NCBI RefSeq assembly: GCF_014805525.1
Contig: NZ_JACFSZ010000015.1
Span: forward strand, 35,359-99,358
Reading direction: 5' to 3'
DNA: 64,000 nt
DNA from: Rhabdothermincola sediminis
GTDB lineage: Bacteria; Actinomycetota; Acidimicrobiia; Acidimicrobiales; Acidimicrobilacustridaceae
Positions 44,165 to 54,329 of this stretch are shown here, piece after piece (within the stretch, counting starts at the first letter, position 1; each line of letters begins with the position of its first letter). A program made the position numbers and the translations under genes. The notes under the pieces were generated by a model that saw only the letters and a program-made list of their open reading frames with translations, was not told the DNA's origin and searched no databases.

Positions 44165-46795
44165 ATGGCGCTGGTCTACGCGTTCGACTTCCCCCACGAT
44201 GCGTCCCCCAGGGCGCTGGGCGAGCTCCTCGGGGGCAAGGGCGCGAACCTGGCGGAGATGACCTCGGTGTTGCGGCTGCCGGTGCCGCCGGGCTTCACCA
44301 TCACTACCGACGCCTGTCGGGAGTACCTGGCGAGCGGGTGGCCGAGCGGGCTGGACGGGGCGGTGGCCGAGCACGTCGAGCGACTCGAGGTGGCCCTGGG
44401 CAAGCGGCTCGGCGACGCCGGTGACCCGTTGTTGGTCTCGGTGCGCTCCGGGGCCAAGTTCTCGATGCCCGGGATGATGGACACGGTGCTGAACCTGGGG
44501 CTCAACGACCGTTCGGTCGAGGGCCTGGCGACCCAGACCGGCGACGAGCGGTTCGCGCTCGACTCCTATCGCCGTCTCGTAAGCATGTACGGGCGGATCG
44601 TGCTCGGTGTCCCAGCCGACCACTTCGACCTCCAGCTCGACGAGGTGAAGGCACGAGTGGGCGCGAGCGATGACGGGCAGCTCACCGCGGATGCGCTGGC
44701 CGACATCGTGCAGGCTCACCTGCGAGCGGTGGAGGCCTTCACCGGCGAGCCCTTCCCGCAGGACCCCGCCACCCAGCTGCGGGGCGCGATCGAGGCGGTC
44801 TTCCGATCGTGGCTCGCGCCCCGAGCCGTTCGCTACCGCCGCCGCGAGCAGATCCCCGACGACCTGGGCACCGCGGTCAACGTGCAGGCGATGGTGTTCG
44901 GCAACCGCGGTGACGACTCCGGCACCGGCGTGGCCTTCACCCGTGACCCCTCGACGGGCGAACCTGAACCCTACGGCGACTTCCTCGTCAACGCGCAGGG
45001 CGAGGACGTGGTGGCGGGTACGCGCAACACGTTGCCTCTCGCGGCGATGGCCGAGCGGTTCCCGTCGCAGCATGCCCAGCTGCTGGAGATCTTCGATCGT
45101 CTCGAGCGCCACTACCGCGACATGCTCGACACGGAGTTCACGATCGAGCAGGGCACCCTCTGGATGCTCCAGGTCAGGGTGGGCAAGCGCACCGGCGCGG
45201 CGGCGTTGCGCATCGCGGTCGACCTCACGACCGATCCGCGCCTTCGCCTCTCACCCCGAGAGGCGATCTTGCGGGTGCGGCCGGAGCACCTCGACCAAGT
45301 GCTGCACCCTCATCTCCAGCGCACGCGGGCCACGCCGCTCGGCACCGGTGTGCCCGCCTCCCCGGGGGCCGCGGTCGGGTGCGCGTACTTCGACCCGGAC
45401 CGCGCCGCCGACGCAGCCGATCGGGGAGAGCGGGTGGTGCTGGTCCGCCCGGAGACCTCCCCGGAGGACGTGCACGGCATGATCGCCGCCGAGGGCATCC
45501 TCACGTCCCGGGGAGGCATGGCCAGCCACGCGGCGGTCGTGGCCCGCGGTTGGGGCAAGCCCGCGGTCTGCGGCGCGGAGTCCCTGACCGTGGGCCCGGA
45601 CTCGTTCACCACCGCGGATGGCACCGTGGTACACGAGGGCGACACGATCTCGATCGACGGCTCGACCGGTGTGATCTACCTCGGTGAGGTAGGCCTGGTC
45701 GAGACCGAACCGCCCCCGGAGCTGGAGGTGGTGCTCGGGTGGGCGGACGAGTTGCGTGCCGGTCGGCTGGGCGTGCGAGCCAACGCGGACACCCCCGACG
45801 ACGCGGCCCGCGCCCGGGCGTTCGGTGCCGAGGGCATCGGTCTGTGTCGCACGGAGCACATGTTCCTCGGTGAGCGCCTGCCGGTGGTGCGGCGCATGAT
45901 CCTGGCCGACACCCCCGACGAGGAGGCCGCGGCGCTGGCTGAGCTGCTGGAGGTGCAGCGCGCCGATTTCGTCGCCCTGCTCGAGGCGATGGACGGGCTG
46001 CCGGTCACGGTCCGCCTGCTCGACCCACCGTTGCACGAGTTCCTCCCCTCGGTGGACGAGCTGCTCGTGCAGCAGGCCCGTGGGCTGCTCCCGCCCGAAG
46101 GCGAGGCGTTGCTGGCCGCGGCGTCGAGGTGGCGGGAGCAGAACCCCATGCTCGGCACCCGGGGGGTGCGCCTGGGCATCGTGAAGGCGGGCTTGTACCG
46201 GATGCAGGTCCGCGCGCTGGTCGAGGCCGCGCTGGTGCGCCGCGATGCCGGGGGTGACCCGAAGGTCGAGGTCATGATCCCGCTCGTGTCGACGCTCGCC
46301 GAGCTGGAGCTCACCCGCCAGTGGGTGCTCGACGAAGTCGTGCAGGTGGCAGGGGAGCGCGCCGCGGAGCTCGGCGTCCTCGTGGGCACGATGATCGAGA
46401 CCCCGCGGGCCGCCCTGCGCGCCGGTGAGCTGGCGCAGGTGGCGGAGTTCTTCTCCTTCGGCACCAACGACCTGACGCAGATGACGTTCGGGTTCAGTCG
46501 GGACGACGTGGCGCCGGTGCTCGAGCGCTACCTCGAGGAGGGGTTGCTGACGGTCGATCCATTCGCATCGATCGATGAGCCGGGCGTGGGTGAGCTGGTT
46601 CGCACCGGGGTCGAACGAGGGAGGCTGACCCGGCCGGACCTGAAGACCGGGGTGTGTGGCGAGCACGGCGGCGACCCGCGCTCGATCGCGTTCTTCGAGT
46701 CGATCGGCATCGACTACGTCTCGTGCTCACCGTTCCGGGTGCCGGGCGCGAGGCTGGCCGCCGCCCAGGCGGTGGTGGCACGCGCCGAGCCGTGA
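44165..46795 (+). CDS. ppdK: pyruvate, phosphate dikinase
   Basis: An 876-residue PPDK that interconverts pyruvate, ATP and Pi with PEP, AMP and PPi. Domains in order: N-terminal ATP-binding (GGKGANLAEMTS ... SVRSGAKFSMPGMMDTVLNLG), the phospho-His domain with GGMASHAAVVARGWGKPAVCG, and the C-terminal PEP/pyruvate barrel with GLCRTEHMF, the active-site segment SFGTNDLTQMTFGFSRDD and CGEHGGDP containing the catalytic Cys. AGGAG precedes ATG 44165 by 6 bases. Complete, normal length. Confidence 0.96.
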   Translation: MALVYAFDFPHDASPRALGELLGGKGANLAEMTSVLRLPVPPGFTITTDACREYLASGWPSGLDGAVAEHVERLEVALGKRLGDAGDPLLVSVRSGAKFSMPGMMDTVLNLGLNDRSVEGLATQTGDERFALDSYRRLVSMYGRIVLGVPADHFDLQLDEVKARVGASDDGQLTADALADIVQAHLRAVEAFTGEPFPQDPATQLRGAIEAVFRSWLAPRAVRYRRREQIPDDLGTAVNVQAMVFGNRGDDSGTGVAFTRDPSTGEPEPYGDFLVNAQGEDVVAGTRNTLPLAAMAERFPSQHAQLLEIFDRLERHYRDMLDTEFTIEQGTLWMLQVRVGKRTGAAALRIAVDLTTDPRLRLSPREAILRVRPEHLDQVLHPHLQRTRATPLGTGVPASPGAAVGCAYFDPDRAADAADRGERVVLVRPETSPEDVHGMIAAEGILTSRGGMASHAAVVARGWGKPAVCGAESLTVGPDSFTTADGTVVHEGDTISIDGSTGVIYLGEVGLVETEPPPELEVVLGWADELRAGRLGVRANADTPDDAARARAFGAEGIGLCRTEHMFLGERLPVVRRMILADTPDEEAAALAELLEVQRADFVALLEAMDGLPVTVRLLDPPLHEFLPSVDELLVQQARGLLPPEGEALLAAASRWREQNPMLGTRGVRLGIVKAGLYRMQVRALVEAALVRRDAGGDPKVEVMIPLVSTLAELELTRQWVLDEVVQVAGERAAELGVLVGTMIETPRAALRAGELAQVAEFFSFGTNDLTQMTFGFSRDDVAPVLERYLEEGLLTVDPFASIDEPGVGELVRTGVERGRLTRPDLKTGVCGEHGGDPRSIAFFESIGIDYVSCSPFRVPGARLAAAQAVVARAEP

Positions 46796-46806
46796 GGCGC
46801 GGCCAG

Positions 46807-47250
46807 TCACCGGTTGAGGTCGTAACCGCCGCAGTTCTGGAACACCCAGGCCGTCACGTTCTGGCTGGCGGTGCTGAACGCGCTCTGCTCCGGCAGGTTC
46901 GTCGTGTCGCCGGTGGCGATGGCGTCGAGTACCTGACCGACCGTGTGCACGTCGGCGGCGATCGCGGCCGGAGGCGGCACGTCGATCGCGGTATAGGCGT
47001 TGGCGATCCGCGCCGCGGCAGCTCGGTCGACCACGTCGCCGGTGGCGGCGCTGCGGTCCGCGTCCGACTCGAGGTGCCATCGGATGACGGCGTCGCACCA
47101 CTCGCGGTCAGATCCCTGCGCTGCCATCCCGTCCGGCGCGGCGTCGCCGGAGGAGCAGGCGGCGATCGCGAGGCCGACAGCGGCCAGTAGCCCGGCCGCG
47201 ATCAGCCGCTGTGGTCGGAGCCGGGCGGTGGGGGTCGAGACGTCCACCAC
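46807..47250 (-). CDS. small putative lipoprotein
   Basis: A 147-residue protein with a lipoprotein signal: basic N-terminus, hydrophobic LIAAGLLAAVGLAIAAC and a lipobox ending at Cys32, followed by SSGD. The mature part is helical, with Cys residues at DREWCDAV and QNCGG that may form a disulfide. I recognise no family. GTG 47250 lies 9 bases after TAGACT (minus strand 47265-47260). Convergent with ppdK. Confidence 0.75.
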   Translation of the reverse strand: MVDVSTPTARLRPQRLIAAGLLAAVGLAIAACSSGDAAPDGMAAQGSDREWCDAVIRWHLESDADRSAATGDVVDRAAAARIANAYTAIDVPPPAAIAADVHTVGQVLDAIATGDTTNLPEQSAFSTASQNVTAWVFQNCGGYDLNR

Positions 47251-47345
47251 AGCCGCGGCAGTCTAGGAGTCCGGCCGGTCTGGAGCCGGCCGTCCGCTGC
47301 TACCGTGCCCCCGGTGAGGCCCGAGGCCCTGAGCGGGAGCTGATC

Positions 47346-49115
47346 GTGGCGATCGTCGACGAGGACATCGCCAGGGTTCGTCAAGCGTCCGACATCGTGG
47401 CGGTGATCGGCGAGCACGTCTCGCTCCGCCGGGTGGGGATGCGCTGGCAGGGCCTGTGCCCCTTCCATGCCGAGAAGACGCCGTCGTTCTCGGTCAACCA
47501 GGCCGAGGGCCTCTACTACTGCTTCGGCTGCCAGGCCCGTGGGGATGTCATCACCTTCGTCCGGGAGGTCGAGCACCTCGATTTCGTGGCCGCGGTGGAG
47601 AAGCTCGCCGGGCGGGCCGGGATCAGCCTGCGCTACACCGACGAGGGTGAGAGCGAAGGTCGTCGCCGCAAGGCGGCCCTGCTCGATGCGGTGGCGAAGG
47701 CGGTCGACTGGTACCACGAGCGCCTGTTACGAGCGCCTGACGCGGCGAAGGCCCGTGGGTACCTGCGCTCACGGGGGCTCGACGGCGACGATGTGCGCCG
47801 GTTCCGCCTCGGTTGGGCCCCGGACGGCTGGGACGAGCTGGCCAGGGCCCTTCGCCTGCCCGACGAGGTGTTCGTGGAGTCGGGGTTGGGGTTCCTCAAC
47901 CGCCGCAACCGGCAGACCGACGCGTTCCGCGGCCGGGTCCTCTTCCCGATCTTCGATCCGCAGGGCCGCCCGGTGGGCTTCGGCGGCCGGATCCTGCCCG
48001 GGGGCGAGGGCCCCAAGTACAAGAACTCGCCCGAGAGCGCGGTGTACGCCAAGAGCAAGGTGCTCTACGGGCTGCACTGGGTGAAGTCGGAGATCGTGGC
48101 TGCCGATGAAGCCATCGTGTGCGAGGGCTACACCGACGTGATCGGCTTCGCCAAGGCGGGCCTGCCGCGGGCCGTGGCCACCTGCGGAACCGCCCTCACC
48201 GAGGACCACGTACGCCTCCTGCGCAGCTTCGCTCGCCGGGTGGTGCTGGCCTTCGACGCGGACGCCGCGGGCCAGAGCGCCGCCGACCGGTTCTACGCCT
48301 GGGAACGCGCTCACGATCTCGACGTGGCGGTGGCGGCCCTGCCGGCAGGGGTCGACCCGGCCGAGTTGGCGATGTCCGATCCCGCCGCGCTGCGATCGGC
48401 AGTGGAGACGGCGGTGCCGTTCCTCGGGTTCCGGGTGAACCGGGCGCTCGCCGCTGGTGACCTGTCGACCGCGGAGGGCCGGGCGAGGGCCGCGGAGGCG
48501 GCCATGGCCGTGATCGCGGAGCACCCCAACGAGCTGGTGCGTGATCAGTACGTCATGGAGGTCGCCTCCCGCTGCCGGGTCGACCCCGAGCGGCTGCGAG
48601 CCGGCTTGGGCGCTCCCCGGCGGGGCAAGGTGGTGCGGGTGGCGGGGTCGCACACCACCTCCCCGGTGTGGCGCGAGGGTCCCGAGCTGGAGGCGCTGCG
48701 GCTGCTGATCCAGCACCCCGACGGCATGGCCCCGTGGCTGCACGAGTCGTTGTTTGGCGATGACCTGACCCTCGCCGCCTACCGCGCGCTGCGCGACGCG
48801 GGCTCGGTGCGGGAGGCACTGGAGCACACCGACCCCGGCGCGGCCGAGCTGCTGCAGCGGCTGGCGGTCGAGGAGTCCGAGGCCGAGGTGCACGACGTGG
48901 CGGCCAGGCTGGTCGAAGCCTCGTCGGCGCGGGCACTCGTCGACCTGCAGGCCCGGGCCCGAGCCGCGGTCGACGAAGAAGCGTTCGCGGCGCTCTCCCG
49001 GGAGATCGCGTGGCTCAAGTTGCGGATCGAGGAGCTCCGTGAGGCGCCCAGCAGGGTCGAGGCCGCGGAGCAGTTGCTAGCCTGGCTCACAGATCAGCCC
49101 GAGGAGCACGAATGA
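47346..49115 (+). CDS. dnaG: DNA primase
   Basis: A 589-residue bacterial primase. The N-terminal CHC2 zinc domain is clear ([13 protein letters not shown] ... [11 protein letters not shown]), then the RNA polymerase core with [20 protein letters not shown], the Toprim Glu in [12 protein letters not shown] and the [12 protein letters not shown] motif, and a C-terminal DnaB-interaction region. GTG 47346 has GGGAG upstream; the open frame before it does not fit. The stop overlaps the sigma factor start as ATGA. Confidence 0.96.
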   Translation: MAIVDEDIARVRQASDIVAVIGEHVSLRRVGMRWQGLCPFHAEKTPSFSVNQAEGLYYCFGCQARGDVITFVREVEHLDFVAAVEKLAGRAGISLRYTDEGESEGRRRKAALLDAVAKAVDWYHERLLRAPDAAKARGYLRSRGLDGDDVRRFRLGWAPDGWDELARALRLPDEVFVESGLGFLNRRNRQTDAFRGRVLFPIFDPQGRPVGFGGRILPGGEGPKYKNSPESAVYAKSKVLYGLHWVKSEIVAADEAIVCEGYTDVIGFAKAGLPRAVATCGTALTEDHVRLLRSFARRVVLAFDADAAGQSAADRFYAWERAHDLDVAVAALPAGVDPAELAMSDPAALRSAVETAVPFLGFRVNRALAAGDLSTAEGRARAAEAAMAVIAEHPNELVRDQYVMEVASRCRVDPERLRAGLGAPRRGKVVRVAGSHTTSPVWREGPELEALRLLIQHPDGMAPWLHESLFGDDLTLAAYRALRDAGSVREALEHTDPGAAELLQRLAVEESEAEVHDVAARLVEASSARALVDLQARARAAVDEEAFAALSREIAWLKLRIEELREAPSRVEAAEQLLAWLTDQPEEHE

Positions 49116-50383
49116 GCGAAAGCGGTTCGACGCTCTCTGCTCTGGCGGGGGCAACGGGCGAGGACGTCCAGCGGCTCCTCGACCGGGGCCGTCGCCAGGG
49201 GACCTTGACCCAGCACGACGTGGTCGACGCCCTCCCACACGTCGAGCTCACGGCCGATGCCATCGAGCGTGTGCGGTCACTGCTGCAGGACGCGGGCATC
49301 GGGTTCGAGGAGCCCGAGCTGCAGACGGTGATCGTCGAGGACCCCGACGACCACTTCGACGACGAGGACGGCGATCCCGCGCTCCGCCATCGTTCCCGTC
49401 TGCGGGCGGTCGCGTCGCGCGACGCACTGCGCATGGGGCCCTCCGCGGGCGGGTCGTCCGATCCGGTGCGGATGTACCTGAAGGAGATCGGGCGGGTGCC
49501 CCTGCTGTCGGCGGCCGAGGAGGTCACGCTGGCCAAGTGCATCGAGGCGGGCATGAAGGCGGCCGAGCGGCTGGCCGATCTGGAGGCCAGCGGCGAGCTG
49601 GACTCGCTCGATCCCGCGGAGCTGCGCCGCTTGAACCGGCTGGTGCAGCGAGGGGAGCGGGCCAAGTCCGAGCTCACACAGGCCAACCTGCGGCTGGTGG
49701 TGTCCATCGCCAAGCGCTACGTGGGCCGGGGCATGTTGATCCTCGACCTGATCCAGGAGGGCAACCTCGGGCTGATGCGGGCGGTGGAGAAGTTCGACTA
49801 CACGAAGGGCTTCAAGTTCTCCACGTACGCCACGTGGTGGATCCGCCAAGCGATCACCCGGGCGATCGCGGACCAGGCCCGCACCATCCGCATACCGGTG
49901 CACATGGTGGAGTCGATCAACAAGGTCCACCGGGTGCAGCGGCAGATGATCCAGGAGCTGGAGCGGGAGCCGACGATCGAGGAGCTCGCGGAGAAGGTCG
50001 ACATGACCCCGGCGCGGGTCCGGGAGATCATGCGCATCTCCCAGGATCCGCTCTCGCTCGACTCCCCGGTTGGGGAGGAGGACGACTCCAACCTGGCCGA
50101 CTTCATCGAGGACCAGCAGGCCGAGGCCCCCGCCGAGATGGCGGCGAAGATGATGCTCAACTCCGCGGTGGAGGAGGCCTTGCAGGAGCTCAACGAGCGC
50201 GAGAAGGCCGTGGTCCGCATGCGTTTCGGCCTCGACGACGGCCAGGCCCGGACCCTCGAGGAGGTGGGGCGCGAGTTCGGTGTCACCCGCGAGCGCATCC
50301 GCCAGATCGAGTCGAAGACCCTCGCCAAGCTCCGCCACCCCCACCGCAGCCAGAAGCTGCGCGACTACCTCGACGGCGAGTAG
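49112..50383 (+). CDS. rpoD: primary RNA polymerase sigma factor (RpoD/SigA type)
   Basis: A 423-residue group 1/2 sigma-70 factor. Region 1.1-like helices come first, then region 1.2 ([16 protein letters not shown]), region 2 ([36 protein letters not shown]), region 3 ([20 protein letters not shown]) and region 4 with the [33 protein letters not shown]. The acidic stretch [13 protein letters not shown] lies between 1.1 and 1.2. GAGGAG precedes ATG 49112. The dnaG-rpoD pair is the core of the classical macromolecular synthesis operon, here without rpsU. Confidence 0.95.
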   Translation: MSESGSTLSALAGATGEDVQRLLDRGRRQGTLTQHDVVDALPHVELTADAIERVRSLLQDAGIGFEEPELQTVIVEDPDDHFDDEDGDPALRHRSRLRAVASRDALRMGPSAGGSSDPVRMYLKEIGRVPLLSAAEEVTLAKCIEAGMKAAERLADLEASGELDSLDPAELRRLNRLVQRGERAKSELTQANLRLVVSIAKRYVGRGMLILDLIQEGNLGLMRAVEKFDYTKGFKFSTYATWWIRQAITRAIADQARTIRIPVHMVESINKVHRVQRQMIQELEREPTIEELAEKVDMTPARVREIMRISQDPLSLDSPVGEEDDSNLADFIEDQQAEAPAEMAAKMMLNSAVEEALQELNEREKAVVRMRFGLDDGQARTLEEVGREFGVTRERIRQIESKTLAKLRHPHRSQKLRDYLDGE

Positions 50384-50400
50384 CGCTCCTCCCTATTCGC

Positions 50401-50420
50401 TGTCCCTGCCCGCGGGGACA
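50401..50420 (+). terminator. weak hairpin after rpoD
   Basis: TGTCCC (50401-50406) pairs with GGGACA (50415-50420) over an 8-base loop, 18 bases after the rpoD stop. The stem is short and has no T-run. The rest of the gap to tRNA-Asn (50384-50667) has an open frame from 50429 with an LERAKLAEIETLLAEG helix that I do not trust as a gene. Confidence 0.35.
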
Positions 50421-50667
50421 CTCGGTGCGTGGGCTACCCCTCACCTCGCCGGCCGGCCCGGCGTCGGGGTCCAAACCGGTTGGAGCGGGCCAAGCTGGCC
50501 GAGATCGAGACGCTGCTCGCGGAAGGGCGGGCCGTACCGGGCGCTGCCCGATCCGTTCATCAGACGGTCCAACCACCACGGGGCTGCCCCAGCGTGAACT
50601 CCTACGACACGGCGTGCATCGAGGCGTGATGGGCCCTGTGCACGCACTGCTATCCTTCGATGCACTT

Positions 50668-50740
50668 TCCGGGGTAGCTCAGCCGGCAGAGCGTCTGACT
50701 GTTAATCAGAATGTCGTGGGTTCGAGCCCCACCCCCGGAG
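50668..50740 (+). tRNA. tRNA-Asn (GUU)
   Basis: A 73-base cloverleaf: acceptor TCCGGGG/CCCCGGA, D-arm with AGCTCAGCCGG, anticodon stem-loop CTGACTGTTAATCAG with anticodon GTT, T-loop GGTTCGAGCCCC. The 3' CCA is not encoded. Confidence 0.95.
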
Positions 50741-50776
50741 CAGCTCGATGATCGCCTCGCGGGACGAGCCGGTTCC

Positions 50777-51919
50777 TCAGGCCCCGGTGAGCCAGGCCGC
50801 GTTGCCGCCGAACAGCGCGGGGCTGGTCACGGGGTCGGCCGCCCCGGGGCATGCCCGCCGATAGTCGTCCAGAGCGGTGTCGGTGCCCTCTGAGTGCGGG
50901 TAGTCGCTGCAGAACATGAACAGCTCGCCGGCGCGCTCGATGAGCCGGTCGGGACGCTCGTAGGAAAAGGCAGCGACGCGGACCTGTCGGCGGATGTACT
51001 CGCTGGGCCGGAGGGGCAGCTCGGTGAGCGGCGCCCCGTTGAACCGGGCGTGGAAGTCGAAGCCACCGTCGAGGGTGAGCAGGAACATCGGCACCCAGAT
51101 GGCCGACAGCTCGATCACCCCGATGCGCAGGCCGGGGTGGCGCTCGAACACCCCGTGCACCGCCAGGTCGGCGAGGGCCAGGGCGGGCGCGAGGCTCAAG
51201 AACACCGAGCCGAGCACGGGGTTGCCGGGGTCCGGGTCGTCATCCACCCAGGCGTCGGCGAACGGGCGCTCGACGTCGCTGACGTGGAACAGCGGGCTCA
51301 CCCCGTGATGTTCGAACGCGGCCCACACCGGGTCGAGGTCGGGGTGTGAGAGCCGGCGGCCACCGACCAGGGCAGGGGCCACCATGGCGGTACGGATCCC
51401 GGCCGCGGCGAGCGTCGCGAGCTGCTCGTCGAGCCAGGCGGGGTCCCGCAGGGTGAGATGAGCGACAGGCAGGAGCCGGCCCCGGCCCTGCTGGGCCACC
51501 TCGACGGCCCAGCGGTTCCACGCTTCCATGTTGAGCTTCGTGGCGTGCAGGTCGGAGCGCAGGGCGCGCTCCCACAGCAGGCCGTAGTTGGGGAACAGCC
51601 AGGCCGCGTCGACCTCCTGGCGGTCGAGATGGGCCAGGCGGGCGGCGGGGTCGGTGTACTCGGCTGGGGTGGCCTCGTCGTAGGAGATCTCGGCCGGCTC
51701 GCCGCGGCGGATGCGGGTCATCTGGCGCCCGATCGACTCGGTGTCGCCGGGGATCTGGTGGAACGCCGGGGCGATGCGACCGCCCTGCCAGGTGAGCCAG
51801 GTGTGCCCGAGCCGATCGGTGTCGAGCGAGAGGGCCAGGGACGCGTCTCGGGTGGTGGAGTACCGGCGCCACAGGTCGGGTGTCTCGAAGAGGTGCTGAT
51901 CACAGTCGATCACGCTCAC
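50777..51919 (-). CDS. amidohydrolase 2-family metal-dependent hydrolase
   Basis: A 380-residue TIM-barrel hydrolase of the amidohydro_2 (ACMSD-like) group. Motifs: VIDCDQHLFE at the N-terminus (D-x-H in place of the usual H-x-H), LLPVAHLTLRDP, SPLFHVSD, VIELSAIWVP and CSDYPHSEG with the catalytic Asp. Members act as decarboxylases or hydrolases on aromatic or other acids. GTG 51919 lies 8 bases after TACGCT (minus strand 51933-51928), a further leaderless candidate. Substrate unknown. Confidence 0.88.
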   Translation of the reverse strand: MSVIDCDQHLFETPDLWRRYSTTRDASLALSLDTDRLGHTWLTWQGGRIAPAFHQIPGDTESIGRQMTRIRRGEPAEISYDEATPAEYTDPAARLAHLDRQEVDAAWLFPNYGLLWERALRSDLHATKLNMEAWNRWAVEVAQQGRGRLLPVAHLTLRDPAWLDEQLATLAAAGIRTAMVAPALVGGRRLSHPDLDPVWAAFEHHGVSPLFHVSDVERPFADAWVDDDPDPGNPVLGSVFLSLAPALALADLAVHGVFERHPGLRIGVIELSAIWVPMFLLTLDGGFDFHARFNGAPLTELPLRPSEYIRRQVRVAAFSYERPDRLIERAGELFMFCSDYPHSEGTDTALDDYRRACPGAADPVTSPALFGGNAAWLTGA

Positions 51920-52017
51920 CGGTGGTGAGCGTACGCCGATCGTCGGCGTGGCGCCGGGGCTCGGTCCTCCAGGCGTCGCCGCGACGGGAGGTGCAGCGCA
52001 GCCGGCATGCTGGATGG

Positions 52018-52410
52018 GTGGGGCCTACGCTGGTGTTCGACGGTGATTGCCGCTTCTGCACCTCGAGCGCACGCTGGCTGCAGCGGCGGCTCCCGGACGA
52101 GGTGTCGGTGGTTCCGTGGCAGCGCGCCGATCTGGAGGCGCTGGGAGTGACCGCCGATGAGGCCCGGGCCGCGGTGCAGTGGGTCGGTCCGGCGGGCCGG
52201 GCGAGTGGCGCGGCCGCGGTGGGCCGGGCGCTGGAGGCCGCCGGTGGGGTCTGGCGGCTATTCGGTCGGCTGTGTCGCACGCCGGCCACGGCCTGGGTGG
52301 CCGGGGTGGTCTACCGGGTGGTGGCCCGCAACCGCCACCGGTTGCCGGGTGGCACTCCCGCCTGCCGGCTCGACGGGGCCAGCGGTGGGGACCGGGGCGG
52401 GCGGCCCTGA
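52018..52410 (+). CDS. DCC-family (DUF393) thiol-disulfide oxidoreductase-like protein
   Basis: A 130-residue protein with the signature VFDGDCRFCTSSARWL: the DCxxC (here D-C-R-F-C) motif that names the DCC family, in a small thioredoxin-like fold. The final helix region (YRVVARNRHRLPGGTPACRL) is typical. The family is thought to be redox-active but its substrates are not established. GTG 52018 is the start that leaves the family N-terminus. Divergent from the amidohydrolase. Confidence 0.85.
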   Translation: MGPTLVFDGDCRFCTSSARWLQRRLPDEVSVVPWQRADLEALGVTADEARAAVQWVGPAGRASGAAAVGRALEAAGGVWRLFGRLCRTPATAWVAGVVYRVVARNRHRLPGGTPACRLDGASGGDRGGRP

Positions 52411-52443
52411 TCGCTACCATCGCGTCTCGGGCCTCGGCCCGGC

Positions 52444-52516
52444 GGGCCCGTAGCTCAGTGGTCAGAGCAGGCGACTCATAATCGCTCGGTCGGAGGTTCG
52501 ATCCCTCCCGGGCCCA
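52444..52516 (+). tRNA. tRNA-Ile2 (CAU, lysidine-modified)
   Basis: A 73-base cloverleaf with acceptor GGGCCCG/CGGGCCC, anticodon loop CTCATAA (anticodon CAT) and T-arm GGAGGTTCGATCCCTCC. The D-arm to anticodon region (AGCTCAGTGGTCAGAGCAGG, GCGACTCATAATCGC) is nearly identical to the E. coli ileX/ileY tRNA as I remember it, so I call Ile2 rather than Met. No CCA encoded. Confidence 0.82.
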
Positions 52517-52594
52517 CCTCCTGAACGAACGGCGTTCGCCTCTGCCGAAACCTGCAGGGTCCCGGTGTTCTTCGTGGAGGAGCAGGCCGACCCG

Positions 52595-52768
52595 ATGATC
52601 CACGCAAAGCTCGACGAGATCCTCCGCCGCCTCGACGAGCTCGAGTCCGGTCACCGCGCGACATTCGATCGGGCGAGCCGACGCCCGGTACGTGAGCCCG
52701 CCGCTCACCCCAGGAGGTCGATCGCGCTGCGTAGCGTCACCTCGAGCGGCGCGCTGGTGTCCAGGTGA
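52595..52768 (+). CDS. possible small coiled-coil protein
   Basis: A 57-codon frame starting at ATG 52595, with GTGGAGGAG about 12 bases upstream. MIHAKLDEILRRLDELESG has heptad-like hydrophobic spacing; the second half is Arg-rich and overlaps the 3' end of the opposing kinase gene, so it may not be coding. No family recognised. Reported because the 188-bp gap between the tRNA and the kinase gene is otherwise empty. Confidence 0.25.
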   Translation: MIHAKLDEILRRLDELESGHRATFDRASRRPVREPAAHPRRSIALRSVTSSGALVSR

Positions 52769-54168
52769 TCGGCTTCCGGCCAGTCGTCGAAGACCTCGGC
52801 CATCCGGTGGGCGATCGCGGGGGTAGCGTCGGACACCCCCGAGCCCGCCGCCAGCCGGGTGGTGATGCGGGCCGCGGCGACCTCGGTGGGGCTGGTGCAG
52901 TGCAGCTCGTGCAACTTGCTGGTCGTGTCCCGCGCCGCTGCTCGGGCCAGCGCCCGGTGCGCGCCAGATCGCCACGACGCGTCGAGCACCACCGAGCGAC
53001 CGCGCTCCAGCTCGCGGCGAGCCAGCTCCACGAGGCGCTGGTAGGTGGCGTCGGTGATGCTGGGAGCGTAGAGCCCCGCTTCGAAGGGCTCTTCGCGATG
53101 CTCGCCGGGTGGGATGCCGGCGCCGGTCTTGCGGATCGCGTCCGAGCTGATGACCTGTGCTTCGAGCTCGCGTCCCAGCGCCTCGGCGACGGTGGTCTTG
53201 CCGGTGCCGGGCAGCCCACCCACCAGGATCAGGCGCACCGTGGCCCGCTCGAGGTGGCGGGTGGCGAGCTCGACGAGCATGGCCGCCTGGGCGGCGCTGG
53301 TGTCGTCGAGTCCCTCCCGGGCGCGCAGGCAGTGGATCTTGGCCCGCACCAGCGCCCGGTGGGCGATGTACAGGTGGAGGAGCGGGCGTGGCAGTTCTGT
53401 GGCCGCCTGCTGCTCGTAGGCGCGGAGGAACGCCTGCGCGTCTGCGGGAGCCCCGAGCCGTTCGAGGTCCATGGCGAGGAAGGCGACGTCGAGGGCCACG
53501 TCGCCGTAGCGGAGGGTGTCGTCGAAGTCGATGCAGTCGAGGATCTGCGGGCCCTCGGGCAGGCAGAAGATGTCATCGGCTTGCAGGTCACCGTGGCCGT
53601 CGCAGACCTGGCCCGCGTCGATGCGCTCGTGGAAGAGCGCCGCCCGCCCGGCGATGAACGCATCCCCCAGCTCACCGGCCCGTGCCACCGCCAGCTCGTC
53701 GAGGATCCCGGAGGCCGCGTCGCTCAGCTCCGAGAGGTTCCGATCCCAAAGGCCACGGATCGCCTCGGGCGTGGCGGCGGCGTCGATCTCCGGGCCGCGT
53801 GCCGCTCGTTCGTGGAAGCGTGCCACGGCGGCGGCGACAGCCTCGAGTTCAGCGGGCAGCTCGGAGGACCGGTCCCGCACCAGGCGGGCCAGGCGCCGCT
53901 CGGCAGGCATGCGGGCCATCACCACCAGGTGGTCGCAGGGTTGCGCGTCGGGCCCGGTCACGTCCGCCACCCCGAGGTAGGCGTCGGGGGCGATGCGGCG
54001 GTTGAGCTCGACCTCCCGGTGGCAAGCGGCCTCGCGCTGCTCGCGGGTGGAATAGTCGAGGAAGTCGAGGCGGACGGGCTTCTTGAGCTTGTAGGCGCGA
54101 TCACCGAGCAGGACGAGCACCGAGATGTGGGTCTCCGTCAGCTCGGCGTGCGCGCTCATGGTCGCCAT
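52705..54168 (-). CDS. two-domain kinase: aminoglycoside phosphotransferase-like plus P-loop (zeta/gluconokinase-like)
   Basis: A 487-residue fusion. The N-terminal ~310 residues resemble the APH/choline kinase fold, with VCDGHGDLQADDIF (catalytic loop, HGD) and ILDCIDFDDTLRYGD (metal site). The C-terminal ~175 residues are a P-loop kinase, LILVGGLPGTGKTTVAEAL and VVLDASWRSGAHR. I know this fusion as an AAA-family ATPase in many bacteria, where it is often annotated aminoglycoside phosphotransferase, but no resistance role is shown. Start ATG 54168 or 54159. Confidence 0.85.
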   Translation of the reverse strand: MATMSAHAELTETHISVLVLLGDRAYKLKKPVRLDFLDYSTREQREAACHREVELNRRIAPDAYLGVADVTGPDAQPCDHLVVMARMPAERRLARLVRDRSSELPAELEAVAAAVARFHERAARGPEIDAAATPEAIRGLWDRNLSELSDAASGILDELAVARAGELGDAFIAGRAALFHERIDAGQVCDGHGDLQADDIFCLPEGPQILDCIDFDDTLRYGDVALDVAFLAMDLERLGAPADAQAFLRAYEQQAATELPRPLLHLYIAHRALVRAKIHCLRAREGLDDTSAAQAAMLVELATRHLERATVRLILVGGLPGTGKTTVAEALGRELEAQVISSDAIRKTGAGIPPGEHREEPFEAGLYAPSITDATYQRLVELARRELERGRSVVLDASWRSGAHRALARAAARDTTSKLHELHCTSPTEVAAARITTRLAAGSGVSDATPAIAHRMAEVFDDWPEADHLDTSAPLEVTLRSAIDLLG

Positions 54169-54329
54169 CTTCTCCCGCCCATCCTCCCTCGCACAGGGAA
54201 CAAGGACCTACCCTCGTCGGTCGGGCCGGACCTGTAGCACGGTCCGCGCCGGCGCGAGCGCGCGACGCTGGTGCCGGTCCTGTGCGGTGCGGAGGAGGGT
54301 TCGATGGGGCTGCCATCCGGGTGCAGGCG

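Noticed and set aside
50429..50629. 66-codon frame between rpoD and tRNA-Asn, with a helix like an IS30-type HTH
   Set aside because: The similarity covers only about 20 residues, the rest is unlike any protein, and there is no ribosome binding site.
52444..52516. Reading the CAU tRNA as elongator tRNA-Met
   Set aside because: D-arm and anticodon arm match the remembered Ile2 (ileX) sequence much better than elongator Met; kept as Ile2 with reduced confidence.
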